A DNA stretch of 54,266 bases, taken from positions 1-54,266 of IMG/VR virus record IMGVR_UViG_3300029953_000039. One strand, 5' to 3'. The position numbers and the translations under genes are program-made. Source of the DNA: a virus. Below, one piece after another: positions 29,849 through 37,478 of the stretch. The stretch's first letter is position 1. The number at the start of each line of letters is the position of its first letter. The notes beneath the pieces are model-generated. The model worked only from the letters and a program-made list of their open reading frames with translations, did no database searches and was not told the DNA's origin.

Positions 29849-30383
29849 TGGCCTTTTGGCCGATCCCACAAATCCCTTTGTTCGCCAATGCAAGGCGATC
29901 ACTTCCAAGGGAAGTAAGAAAATGACGGATGACGATTACGAAAAACTTGATCGTCTGAAATGGGAGGGCGGTCTTTATTGGTCGGATGACATTAAGGGAT
30001 TTTACATTCCATCCGACAACATCGAACGTACGATTTTGGAGGGCGCGAAAAAGAACCGGCTCGGCAAAGATTTCGCCGCCGCGCTCTTTTGTGTCGAGCC
30101 TGAAATTCCGGTTGAGCACGCGCTCAAGGGAAAGTCGAAAGATCAAATCTACGCCGACGAGCGGTATCAAATTCGCAAAGGCGTCAAAATCCAACAATCG
30201 CGCGTGATTTCTGTTCGCCCGATGGTTCCGACTGGTTGGACGATTTCTTTTGCGGTCGAGTTTGACGAATCGATTCTGAATCCGAGTCAGGTCGAAAAAG
30301 CGATGCAAGAGGCAGGTTCGCTTGTTGGCCTTGGCGATTGGCGTCCGAAGTTTGGGCGATTCATCGTGGAGGTGGAGAAATAA
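29796..30383 (+). CDS. Conserved phage protein of unknown function, 195 aa
   Basis: TTG at 29796 gives MKTLNAKWTGIRPLIMHNGL, which matches the start I recall for a widespread phage family (LxGIRPLLMHNGxLADP). Other family marks are GGLYWSDDIKGFYIPSDNIE, EGAKKNRLGKDF, and the end VGLGDWRPKFGRFIVEVE. The function is not known to me. The TTG lies inside the upstream small gene, and the N-terminal match justifies this start. Confidence 0.7.
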   Translation: MKTLNAKWTGIRPLIMHNGLLADPTNPFVRQCKAITSKGSKKMTDDDYEKLDRLKWEGGLYWSDDIKGFYIPSDNIERTILEGAKKNRLGKDFAAALFCVEPEIPVEHALKGKSKDQIYADERYQIRKGVKIQQSRVISVRPMVPTGWTISFAVEFDESILNPSQVEKAMQEAGSLVGLGDWRPKFGRFIVEVEK

Positions 30384-30389
30384 TTTTGA

Positions 30390-30572
30390 GGCTGGGTCCG
30401 GCTTGGCAGTGGCTCGGTCCGGCGTGGCATTGCATGGCGTGGCCAGGCGAGGCGGGGCAAATAACAACTCCCCTCGAAAGAGGGGAGACAGCTTTTGAAG
30501 GAATTTTATGGCTCGGAAATGCGCGGAAATGCACGGCGTTGCCCAGCGGAGCTAGGCACGGCGGCGCTTGGC
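30390..30572 (+). repeat. Degenerate GGCNN pentanucleotide repeats with hairpins (block 1)
   Basis: The 236-nt gap 30384-30619 has no convincing gene. It holds GGCNN-type pentamers (for example GGCGTGGCCAGGCGAGGCGG) at about 30390-30459 and 30510-30572, separated by a hairpin at 30468-30487 and followed by one at 30581-30600. All three frames read open but with biased Arg/Ala/Gly content. Confidence 0.8.
30468..30487 (+). other. GNRA-tetraloop hairpin
   Basis: CTCCCCTC-GAAA-GAGGGGAG: a perfect 8-bp stem with a GAAA tetraloop. The same 20 nt recurs at 31279-31298. A few T follow (CAGCTTTTG), so it may also terminate weakly. Confidence 0.75.
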
Positions 30573-30580
30573 AACAACAA

Positions 30581-30600
30581 TGCCGCCCGAAAGGGCGGTA
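30581..30600 (+). other. GAAA-loop hairpin ahead of the 30620 gene
   Basis: TGCCGCCC-GAAA-GGGCGGTA: 8-bp stem (one G-T pair) with a GAAA loop, 19 nt before the ATG at 30620 and followed by CAGTTTTAG. Same architecture as the CTCCCCTC hairpins but a different stem. Confidence 0.7.
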
Positions 30601-30619
30601 TCAGTTTTAGAAAGGAAAT

Positions 30620-31090
30620 ATGGAAACAGAATCTAAACCTCAAGTCCTTCCGGCGTGGAAATCATGCCTTGAGGCAATGCGAGAACAGGGCATCGAACAC
30701 GAGAAAGTTTTTACGGTCGAATGGCTGGCAAAGACACTTCGTTTCGATGCTGATTCGATGGCGTTCGGAATCGCGATAAGTGACATCCGTCGCGAGTTGG
30801 AACAAGACGGCTTTTACCTGAACGGCTACGGCCAAAATGGGGAGAGCTATCAAATCCTTCATGCTCGCGATAATCACAAAGTCATGGAGCGGTATCAACG
30901 GCAGGCGATGGATTCATTTCGCCGCGCCGTGATCCTCGGAAGTATGACGGATGTTTCGGCGTTGACCGATGAAGAAAAGCGGAAGCACGATAAGGTGCTG
31001 AGTCGAGTCGCAATCCGGCTCGCGCTCACAAAACGCTCAACTCAGGTCGAGAGGATATTGAAGGGTGCGGACAGGAAGCTTTTGGAATGA
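30620..31090 (+). CDS. Conserved phage hypothetical protein, 156 aa
   Basis: ATG at 30620 behind GAAAGGAAAT. Helical protein: PAWKSCLEAMREQGIEHEKV, FTVEWLAKTL (possible winged-helix start), SDIRRELEQDGFYLNGYGQN (wing-like), then a long C-terminal helical part with RVAIRLALTKRSTQ. I recall similar phage proteins with a winged-helix first half. A DNA-binding role is inference. Confidence 0.6.
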   Translation: METESKPQVLPAWKSCLEAMREQGIEHEKVFTVEWLAKTLRFDADSMAFGIAISDIRRELEQDGFYLNGYGQNGESYQILHARDNHKVMERYQRQAMDSFRRAVILGSMTDVSALTDEEKRKHDKVLSRVAIRLALTKRSTQVERILKGADRKLLE

Positions 31091-31103
31091 TTTCTTGGAG
31101 AGC

Positions 31104-31396
31104 CAATGCTCGGTCCGGCGTGGCAATGCTCGGCGCGGCAGGGCGAGGCGCGGCACGGCGGGGCGAGGCAGGGCACGGCTCGGCTAGACATACTTTCGAT
31201 TGGAAACAGTCGAAAGAAGTCTGGCAAGGCGAGGCAGGGCAACGCTCGGCGAGGCAGGGCGAGGCGCGGCAAACGCATCTCCCCTCGAAAGAGGGGAGAC
31301 AGCCTTAACGCCGATCCATTTTGGAATGATTTTGCGCGGCACGGCCAGGCTCGGCGCGGCTAGGCGTGGCGTGGCCAGGCGTGGCTAGGCATGGCA
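31104..31396 (+). repeat. Degenerate GGCNN pentanucleotide repeats with hairpins (blocks 2 and 3)
   Basis: The 455-nt gap 31091-31545 contains GGCNN runs at about 31104-31190, 31221-31270 and 31334-31396. The last two each lead into AAACGCATCT, a hairpin, and GACAGCCTTAACGCCGATCC + ATTTT, so a repeat-hairpin-tail module is duplicated. A further stem, CTTTCGA/TCGAAAG (31193-31199 with 31210-31216), sits between runs. No gene is convincing here. Confidence 0.8.
31279..31298 (+). other. GNRA-tetraloop hairpin, second copy
   Basis: Identical to the 30468-30487 hairpin (8-bp stem, GAAA loop). It is followed by ACAGCCTTAACGCCGATCC and ATTTT. Confidence 0.75.
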
Positions 31397-31403
31397 AACG
31401 CAT

Positions 31404-31425
31404 CTCCCCCTCTTTCGAGGGGGAG
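31404..31425 (+). other. Hairpin with inverted loop, third copy
   Basis: CTCCCCCTC-TTTC-GAGGGGGAG: a 9-bp stem whose loop TTTC is the reverse complement of the GAAA loop of the other copies, as if the hairpin core had been inverted. It is followed by ACAGCCTTAACGCCGATCC and ATTTTT, which could serve as a terminator tail at 31443-31450. Confidence 0.7.
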
Positions 31426-31489
31426 ACAGCCTTAACGCCGATCCATTTTTATTGATTCATCACGCTCTGCTTGTGACAGAAATTCTACA

Positions 31490-31517
31490 GTTTTACACAG
31501 TTTAGCCGGTGACGCGC
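31490..31517 (+). promoter_or_regulatory. Conserved element in front of the tail tube gene (copy 2)
   Basis: GTTTTACACAGTTTAGCCGG and TGACGCGC, nearly the same as 24154-24181. It lies 28 nt before the ATG at 31546. See the entry at 24154. Confidence 0.4.
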
Positions 31518-31545
31518 TTAGGCTCATTCTCCATGTTTGGAGTTA

Positions 31546-31914
31546 ATGAGTCCCGTTTTGGTAAATCTGACCGGCTTCGCCTTTGGCGTCCTTTACGACG
31601 AATCGGGCATCAATATCGATTCGATTGCTCGGAAGTACACCGCGAAAAAAATCCGCGTTCCCGATAAACAAGGCTCTGCTCGCGGCAAGGTCTATTACGA
31701 TTTTACCATCGATCTTTCCATCGATGGCGAAGTGGCGGGCGCATCAGGTTTGATGGCCTGCACAATCGGCGCTTCCGTTTCCTTGGCCAATTCCGTTTAC
31801 GGATTCGGAATCACTACCGGTGGCGTTTACGTCGATGAAATCAACATCACGAACAACCGGGAAAAGCTCCAAATGTTTTCGATGAAAGCTTCCATTGATC
31901 CCCAAATCTCGTAA
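31546..31914 (+). CDS. Candidate major tail (tube) protein, 122 aa
   Basis: ATG 31546 with GGAG 5 nt before it. An all-beta pattern with few Cys: VNLTGFAFGVLYDESGINID, GKVYYDFTIDLSIDGEVAGA, YGFGITTGGVYVDEINITNN. Position after neck genes and before the chaperone pair suits the tube protein. It is small for a tube subunit, so it could be another tail protein. Confidence 0.45.
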   Translation: MSPVLVNLTGFAFGVLYDESGINIDSIARKYTAKKIRVPDKQGSARGKVYYDFTIDLSIDGEVAGASGLMACTIGASVSLANSVYGFGITTGGVYVDEINITNNREKLQMFSMKASIDPQIS

Positions 31915-31927
31915 CCACTAAAATCCC

Positions 31928-32293
31928 ATGGCCAACACATTTCAAGTCACTGGTTCTCTCCTTTTCCAAGCTCCCGCCGGAAGCCAAACGCTTCAACAGC
32001 AGGCCAGTTTGCAGGTTACGACCGTTCCCACCGGATCAAGCTTCAATGCGCAAGTTTACAATGCTACCACGAGCATTACCCAGCCGACGACGCCCGGCGT
32101 AACTTCTTTGGGCTATGTGTTTTTCCGCAACCTCGATCCTACCAATTTTGTTCAAGTTGGGGCAGCGAGCGGCCAATGGTGCAGCAACCTTGCGGCTGGC
32201 GACATAGGTCTCGTCAAGTGGAACGGCAACAACATTTACGTGCTGGCCAACACTGCCAACGTTTCCCTTCAAATTATCGCGTTTTCCCTCTGA
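31928..32293 (+). CDS. Virion-like beta protein, 121 aa
   Basis: Ser/Thr/Gln/Val-rich with almost no charged residues (ASLQVTTVPTGSSFNAQVYN; GYVFFRNLDPTNFVQVGAAS). It is typical of tail or tail-decoration proteins. It may be a second tube-associated protein. Not recognised by family. Confidence 0.5.
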   Translation: MANTFQVTGSLLFQAPAGSQTLQQQASLQVTTVPTGSSFNAQVYNATTSITQPTTPGVTSLGYVFFRNLDPTNFVQVGAASGQWCSNLAAGDIGLVKWNGNNIYVLANTANVSLQIIAFSL

Positions 32294-32335
32294 CCCTGAT
32301 CCCCGCGTCCGGCGGTTAACCCGGCATATAAAATC

Positions 32336-32899
32336 ATGCATATCGGTGATAGCTTTTTTCAGACGACAAATCGCGGGTTGGCGGCATGTCTTGCCACCCT
32401 GGGATTCCCGCTCAAGAAGGATGCGCCCATCATTAATTGCTACTCCGAGCGAAAGCCCGTACCCGCCGTTCCTTTCGGCCATCCGCGCTGGTATCCGGGA
32501 ACGCTTCGATGGCGGTTTGAAGTGGCGAGCGATGAAGCGGAATCGGCTGGTAAACCAATTCTTACCAAGAAGGCCACGCGAGAATTTTACGATGGCGCGG
32601 AAGCGGCAAAGCTTGACGAATACATAGCGGATATCGACAAGGCGATTGCGGCCAAGGATCATCAATCTTTTGCCGTCGCATGGATGAGGCTTAAGGATGC
32701 CCTACCCTTCGTTCTCGCGGGCTACATGAAGTTTTTTGAGGCCAATCGGGAACGGCTCTTTTTGCCGTTGCTCAAGGAGGCTTACGACCAGGCGAAAAAG
32801 ACCGGCTCTGGTCCGGACATCGTGAGCGTGCAGGACGGCGCGACAGAAACCCATGTGACAAAAAATCCAAGCGAAAGCGTTAGGGAGGCATTGCTATGA
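32336..32899 (+). CDS. Hypothetical tail-region protein, 187 aa
   Basis: MHIGDSFFQTTNRGLAACLA start, a central basic/aromatic stretch, then a helical half (EYIADIDKAIAAKDHQSFAV; YMKFFEANRERLFLPLLKEA). It is coupled by ATGA to the chaperone gene. Function unknown. Confidence 0.5.
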   Translation: MHIGDSFFQTTNRGLAACLATLGFPLKKDAPIINCYSERKPVPAVPFGHPRWYPGTLRWRFEVASDEAESAGKPILTKKATREFYDGAEAAKLDEYIADIDKAIAAKDHQSFAVAWMRLKDALPFVLAGYMKFFEANRERLFLPLLKEAYDQAKKTGSGPDIVSVQDGATETHVTKNPSESVREALL

Positions 32900-33441
32900 G
32901 CGAACGAGTGGAAATCAGCGAAGCGGAAGCGAAAGAGCTAGGCGTCATTCCGGGCGAACAGACGGACATTACGGAAATTCAACAGGCCGATAATTCGTAT
33001 CTCGAAAGCGACTGCCATTATTGGGCAGGCCAGAAGCTCGAACCGTTTTCCAGCAAGCGCCAGAATGCGGCCACCTGCCTTGGACTTCGATTCGGCAATC
33101 TCAGCCGGGAAGAGATGGAAGCGGGGTTGGAAGGACGCGGTTATCCCGATATGATCCAAGACGTTGTAATCGTGCTGTACCTCTGTTTTCCGCGCGGCAA
33201 GGTCAATGCCCATACCGGAATGAGCGAATCAATCGAGGAGAGCTATGCGGCGTGCAATCCAGGGCAGCGCGAGAAGGTCCGCCGTAGGATGCTTGATTGG
33301 GCCGAAGATCAGGGCATTGAGATGATGTCTCCCACCTTGGCCGAGGCATCGAAGATCATGAGCCAAATTTTGAAGGAAGAAATCATTAACCGTTTTCGGC
33401 TTCCCAAGCCGGAAGGAAAGGCTCCAAAGGGAAACTCTTAA
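32896..33441 (+). CDS. Tail assembly chaperone, short form (gpG-like), 181 aa
   Basis: ATG at 32896. Helical, acidic (VEISEAEAKELGVIPGEQTD; NLSREEMEAGLEGRGYPDMI) with a C-terminal helix ending at the slippery run. Two genes before the tape measure is where lambda-type phages encode gpG. The stop TAA (33439-33441) lies just after the heptamers AAAGGGA and GGGAAAC, and the -1 frame stays open past it. Confidence 0.65.
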   Translation: MSERVEISEAEAKELGVIPGEQTDITEIQQADNSYLESDCHYWAGQKLEPFSSKRQNAATCLGLRFGNLSREEMEAGLEGRGYPDMIQDVVIVLYLCFPRGKVNAHTGMSESIEESYAACNPGQREKVRRRMLDWAEDQGIEMMSPTLAEASKIMSQILKEEIINRFRLPKPEGKAPKGNS

Positions 33442-33656
33442 GGCCGTCTCGCTGGGCAGAGTATGCAGTTGCCGTAGCTGAGATGGCCAATTGTTCAATC
33501 CGCGAAGCTGAGAACGATATACCCATGGCAAAAGGACATCAATTTCATGCGCTTTGGTGGGCCAAGCCTCGCGGAATGGGGAACGGGATAGCGGCGCTCA
33601 AGATCGGGCGCGGCGCTGCCAGAAAGAAGCTCAGGAGGGCTTTAGGCCATGCCTGA
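32896..33656 (+). CDS. Tail assembly chaperone, long frameshift form (gpGT-like), about 253 aa
   Basis: After slipping -1 at 33433-33435, reading goes on as LLRPSRWAEYAVAVAEMANC, REAENDIPMAKGHQFHALWW and KIGRGAARKKLRRALGHA to the TGA at 33654-33656, adding 73 residues. The extension overlaps the next ATG (33649) and has no start codon of its own in a good place. In related phages the T part binds the tube or tape measure. The match of heptamer, open frame and map position makes this a strong prediction. Confidence 0.7.
33426..33435 (+). promoter_or_regulatory. Programmed -1 frameshift site AAAGGGAAAC
   Basis: Two overlapping X-XXY-YYZ heptamers in the correct phase: A-AAG-GGA (33426-33432) and G-GGA-AAC (33429-33435). 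The zero-frame stop is 3 nt further on. The design is the one used in lambda G/GT (GGGAAAG). I did not work out a downstream stimulatory structure. Confidence 0.75.
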
Positions 33657-34248
33657 CGCAATCTCCGTAACCGTCAATTTTCCAGAATTTCAGCGTGCGT
33701 TGCTGGAATACGAAAAAGCCGTCACGAATCACGACCTGCCCTACATCCTCAATCGAGCGGGGCGCAATGTGGCGACTAAGGCATCGCACAACACGCCTCG
33801 CGCCACGGTAGCCGAGATCAATTCCGAAATGCGGTCAATCGCTCCGGGAACAAAGCGAAGTCCTTTCCTTTTCGTACTGACGAACGCCAAGCGCAAGGCC
33901 AAGGGTTTGCCTCCTGTCGGCGGGGCTTTAATGAGCGCTCCTGCGACGGATTTTCTCAAGCAGCGCCGGTCATCCCGCGCCTATATCGCCGCCGGGTGGA
34001 CGCCCGCCATCGTCAAGTTTGGCGGTCACACGCGGGCGCATATCAGCAACAAGAGCAAGATAAACCAGGCCAACAATCAACTAGCCAGTTCGGAGGAATT
34101 GGTTGCCATCCTCGAAAATGCCGCCGCGGGAGCAGGCAAGGTAGGCTCCGAAGCTCTCGAAAAGGCTCTTGTTGATACGAGTCGCGACATGATAGAATTC
34201 GCTCATAAAAAGCTGGAAGAAACCGCAAAAGAATACTCTTCAAAGTAA
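33649..34248 (+). CDS. Minor tail/neck protein-like, 199 aa
   Basis: ATG 33649 overlaps the end of the frameshift product and has AGGAGGGC in front. Contains VTVNFPEFQRALLEYEKAVT, RAGRNVATKASHNTPRATVA and SRDMIEFAHKKLEETAKEY, a pattern seen in tail-completion and HK97 gp10-like proteins. It directly precedes the tape measure, an unusual spot for gp10, so the assignment is weak. Confidence 0.45.
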   Translation: MPDAISVTVNFPEFQRALLEYEKAVTNHDLPYILNRAGRNVATKASHNTPRATVAEINSEMRSIAPGTKRSPFLFVLTNAKRKAKGLPPVGGALMSAPATDFLKQRRSSRAYIAAGWTPAIVKFGGHTRAHISNKSKINQANNQLASSEELVAILENAAAGAGKVGSEALEKALVDTSRDMIEFAHKKLEETAKEYSSK

Positions 34249-36159
34249 ATGCCAGAAGCGACACTCAGGGCCAAATTAACCGGCGATAGCGCGGAGTTTC
34301 AACGCTCCATGCGCGAAGGAATAGACTCGGCTAAGGAGTTCGCCGACGAATTCAAAGACCGGATGCGGGAAACGCTCGCGGAAATCGCGGGTCTCGTTAT
34401 CGGCGTGGAATCGATCAAGGAGGCTCTTGACCGGACTTTCGAGGGAGTGAAGGGCATATTCGAGTTATCGAAAGATTTGGAGCATCTGAGTGATCGCACC
34501 GGCATCGCGACAAAAGATTTGGTTCAATTACAAACTGAATTCAAGCTTTCTGGGTTACAGGCGGAAGAGGTTGGACAGACCATCAATCGTATGCAGCGGT
34601 CGATTGAGAATGCAGCGGACAAGGGAGGCGAAGCGGCTACCATATTCGCCCGACTCGGTATCAACATTTACGAGCTTCGCGGCTTGAATCCCGCAGCGCA
34701 ATTCGACTTGATACGGCAGAGCATTGCGGGGATCGAAGACCCGGCGCGGCGAGCGCAAGTGGCCATGCAGCTTTTTGGCAAGCAAGGTGCGGAGATGCTT
34801 TCACTTTTTCGCGACAAGGGCATTGGCGAGGAAGCGGCCAACGCGCTGGGAGCGCAAGCGGACATCCTTGCCCAGAATGCGGACACGTTCCAACAAATCG
34901 CGGGCCTCATGGAGGTTTCGGGGATCAAAATTCAAGGCTTTTTTGTGGGATTGGCTGAACCTCTGGGCCGCGTTATTTTGCCGGTGCTGAAAGCATTTGA
35001 AAGTTTCGACTTCGTCGCATGGGGGCAACGAATAGGAAACTCCCTGGCGGATGCGGTGAGAGTTTTTTACAATGCATTTGAGGACGGAAAACTTTCTGAA
35101 TTGACGCGACTTTCTCTAACGGTGGGATTTGAAAAAGCCGTCAATACCTTGGCGGGCGGACTCTATGCGGCTTTTCATGGAATCGGCGATATTATTTTGG
35201 GTGTTTTCAGCCCCGGACTCATTCTAGGATGGGGCGAATTGCTTTTGGGACAAGCCGAGGAATTTGGCGGTAAAATTGCTGAAAGCATCGCCATTTTGGC
35301 GAACACCGATTTTTGGAAAGGCATCGCAGAGGTAGCTCTTGGCGGCTTCACTGTTTTTCAGGAGGGCTTGATCGAAATCGCTTTCAATTTTGGCGAGGTA
35401 CTTGGCAGTGTTCTTATGAATTCAGCGTTTTCACTCGGCAGGGAGATTGCTGGCATTTTTTCCAAAATCCCCGGTCTTTTAGAGCAAGCGGGAGAGCTTT
35501 ACGAATATGCGAAAGACGGAGAAAAAAATCCCGTAAATGCCGCAGTGGCCGCTGCTCAAGCATCGGGAAATATATCGGCGCTATCCGGGATTCTGGGATT
35601 TGATTTTACGGGCAAAAGCACTTTGGATCAGGGACAAGCCGATCTCAAAAAATCTCTGGGCGAAAAAAACTTGTTTTCAGAAATGGCGGGCGGCGAAGCT
35701 GAAATGGGAAAAGGGGAGACTGCTTTGGGGAAGAGCGATATAGCGGGCGCGGTCAACTCGACCTTCCAACAATTCCTTTCTGATATTAAGGCGTCCGCTC
35801 CGATTAATGTGCTTGGCGACGATTCCAAAAAACTTTCTGATCTAATCTCAAGTCTGAACAAAGCGATTAAGGGCGAAGGAACCGCCAATTCGGTCGAAGC
35901 GCCGCCATCTGGGGGCGGACAGAATCCTGGACTCGCATTTGGCGCTGGCAAGGAAATCACCGGGATTCACATGGGCGGTGGAGGGTGGCAAGGAGTTCAT
36001 GCGTTTGAGCAAGGCCCGGTTTCCATCGAAGGCGGAATGTCGCGCCGCGCCGGTAGGCTCATGGAGCCGCAGCACACCGTTGAGCAAAACACCGCGCAAA
36101 CAAACATGATTCTCGGCTCGATTCATAACACGCTTACCGATATTACCGCCCCATCATGA
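34249..36159 (+). CDS. Tape measure protein, 636 aa
   Basis: N-terminal LRAKLTGDSAEFQRSMREGI is the classic tape measure opening. A long helical region follows with RTGIATKDLVQLQTEFKLSG and QLFGKQGAEMLSLFRDKG, the conserved block of phage tail length proteins. Then come hydrophobic Gly-rich stretches (about 275-440) that could enter the membrane, and a Gly/Ser-rich end. It sets tail length (636 residues predict roughly 95 nm by the usual ratio) and probably helps DNA cross the inner membrane. Confidence 0.85.
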   Translation: MPEATLRAKLTGDSAEFQRSMREGIDSAKEFADEFKDRMRETLAEIAGLVIGVESIKEALDRTFEGVKGIFELSKDLEHLSDRTGIATKDLVQLQTEFKLSGLQAEEVGQTINRMQRSIENAADKGGEAATIFARLGINIYELRGLNPAAQFDLIRQSIAGIEDPARRAQVAMQLFGKQGAEMLSLFRDKGIGEEAANALGAQADILAQNADTFQQIAGLMEVSGIKIQGFFVGLAEPLGRVILPVLKAFESFDFVAWGQRIGNSLADAVRVFYNAFEDGKLSELTRLSLTVGFEKAVNTLAGGLYAAFHGIGDIILGVFSPGLILGWGELLLGQAEEFGGKIAESIAILANTDFWKGIAEVALGGFTVFQEGLIEIAFNFGEVLGSVLMNSAFSLGREIAGIFSKIPGLLEQAGELYEYAKDGEKNPVNAAVAAAQASGNISALSGILGFDFTGKSTLDQGQADLKKSLGEKNLFSEMAGGEAEMGKGETALGKSDIAGAVNSTFQQFLSDIKASAPINVLGDDSKKLSDLISSLNKAIKGEGTANSVEAPPSGGGQNPGLAFGAGKEITGIHMGGGGWQGVHAFEQGPVSIEGGMSRRAGRLMEPQHTVEQNTAQTNMILGSIHNTLTDITAPS

Positions 36160-36848
36160 GCACGCCTATTTATGTTGGAGACACGCAAATTGAGGAAGTT
36201 CCCGGCGCGGTTGTCGTCTTCAAGCGCGGCGAAGCTTCGCAACTTACGCGGCCATTCGAGGGCAACGTTACATATCTCTCGGCTTTTCTGGCGCAATACG
36301 TGACCGGGCAGTCAACTGATTATGAGTATCGAAATATGGTGCTAGATCAGAAGATTGCGACGGAAGACGGGCCTACAGCCAAGGTGAAGCTTATTTATTA
36401 TGGCGATCCCGATGGCTATCTTGATCCCTACAACCCGGTTGATTTGTTGTCCGATATTGTTTGGGAGCCGCGCAGCGCGAGCCTTGGAACATCGGCCTCA
36501 ATAGACGGCACCTTCACGGTCAATTATTTTTGTCCCACCATCACCTATCGATACTGCACGTCGCAAGTTTTCGTCACGCCGCAATATCAGACGAACAGCA
36601 CAGCCAATCCGGTAACAATAACGATCATGGATTTTTATCCGAATCCAGGGCCGGGAAATCAGCAACCCGGTTACGTGATAACCGGCACATGGGTCTATCA
36701 AATGTACGCGGTCTGCACCTCGTTTACCTCGACGCAAAAGGGCAACGTCTTTAATTACAAGGAGACATGGGCGGTGCTGATCCAAACGCCGAATTTGATT
36801 ACTCAGCTTGCCAAGCAGAATCCAGCTACGCCAGCCGTTCAATCCTAA
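36156..36848 (+). CDS. Distal tail protein candidate, 230 aa
   Basis: ATGA overlap with the tape measure. Beta-rich, Tyr/Asn/Thr-rich (FEGNVTYLSAFLAQYVTGQS; VKLIYYGDPDGYLDPYNPVD). Genes right after the tape measure normally encode the tail tip, so a minor tail or distal tail protein is likely. No specific family is visible. Confidence 0.5.
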   Translation: MSTPIYVGDTQIEEVPGAVVVFKRGEASQLTRPFEGNVTYLSAFLAQYVTGQSTDYEYRNMVLDQKIATEDGPTAKVKLIYYGDPDGYLDPYNPVDLLSDIVWEPRSASLGTSASIDGTFTVNYFCPTITYRYCTSQVFVTPQYQTNSTANPVTITIMDFYPNPGPGNQQPGYVITGTWVYQMYAVCTSFTSTQKGNVFNYKETWAVLIQTPNLITQLAKQNPATPAVQS

Positions 36849-36854
36849 CCTTTT

Positions 36855-37478
36855 ATGGCCGTCCAACGATTTACGCGCGGGCCAAAAATTTTGGTTGAGA
36901 TGGCCAACCGCATTCTTGATGAGGTGGAAAGCGGCACGATCAAGCCGGGAAGCAACGTGCGAACGAAGCGCTCGCGGGCAGGCACTTTAGTCGAATTTAA
37001 TGCATCGGCATCGTCATCCGCCGCACCTACGCCATTCCAGATTTATTGTAACAAGCATTTTACGGGATCGCCTCCAACGTGGGACGGAACGCATGACGTT
37101 ACTTTTTACCCAGGGAACATCAATCAGGTCATACCATCGAATATGTTCTCGACGATCAACCAGGCAATTAGTTCCACTTATTACGTCGTTCTGACTTGCA
37201 CAAGCGACGGATATAATGTGTCTGGCTGCTCGCTTTCGCTGGAATCGTCAGCACCTACGCCAATGTCCGCTACGGGCGATTTGCCGCCCGGAACCTTTTA
37301 TGTAATCATCGGAATTCTTTTTTATGTGAGCGGAAACGTCATCGTTTATCAAATGGTTGATACCGATTTGCTGGCATCTCCCGCCGTTTGGACGACAACG
37401 ACAAGGCCAGCGGCTGGGCCATTTGATCTAAACTACATAAACTATTATTTCTGGAATATACAGGGGGCGGCGTCATGA
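36855..37478 (+). CDS. Tail-region protein, 207 aa
   Basis: A basic N-terminal helix (VQRFTRGPKILVEMANRILD) followed by a Ser/Thr/Pro-rich beta domain with YYVVLTCTSDGYNVSGCSLS and a membrane-like GTFYVIIGILFYVSGNVIVY. It is linked to the Ser/Thr-rich gene by ATGA. Probably a virion protein; family not recognised. Confidence 0.5.
   Translation: MAVQRFTRGPKILVEMANRILDEVESGTIKPGSNVRTKRSRAGTLVEFNASASSSAAPTPFQIYCNKHFTGSPPTWDGTHDVTFYPGNINQVIPSNMFSTINQAISSTYYVVLTCTSDGYNVSGCSLSLESSAPTPMSATGDLPPGTFYVIIGILFYVSGNVIVYQMVDTDLLASPAVWTTTTRPAAGPFDLNYINYYFWNIQGAAS

Noticed and set aside
31087-31308. 73-codon ORF starting in ATGA overlap after the 30620 gene
   Set aside because: It is made of GGCNN repeats reading Arg/Ala/Gly in any frame and runs through the hairpin; coding is not supported.
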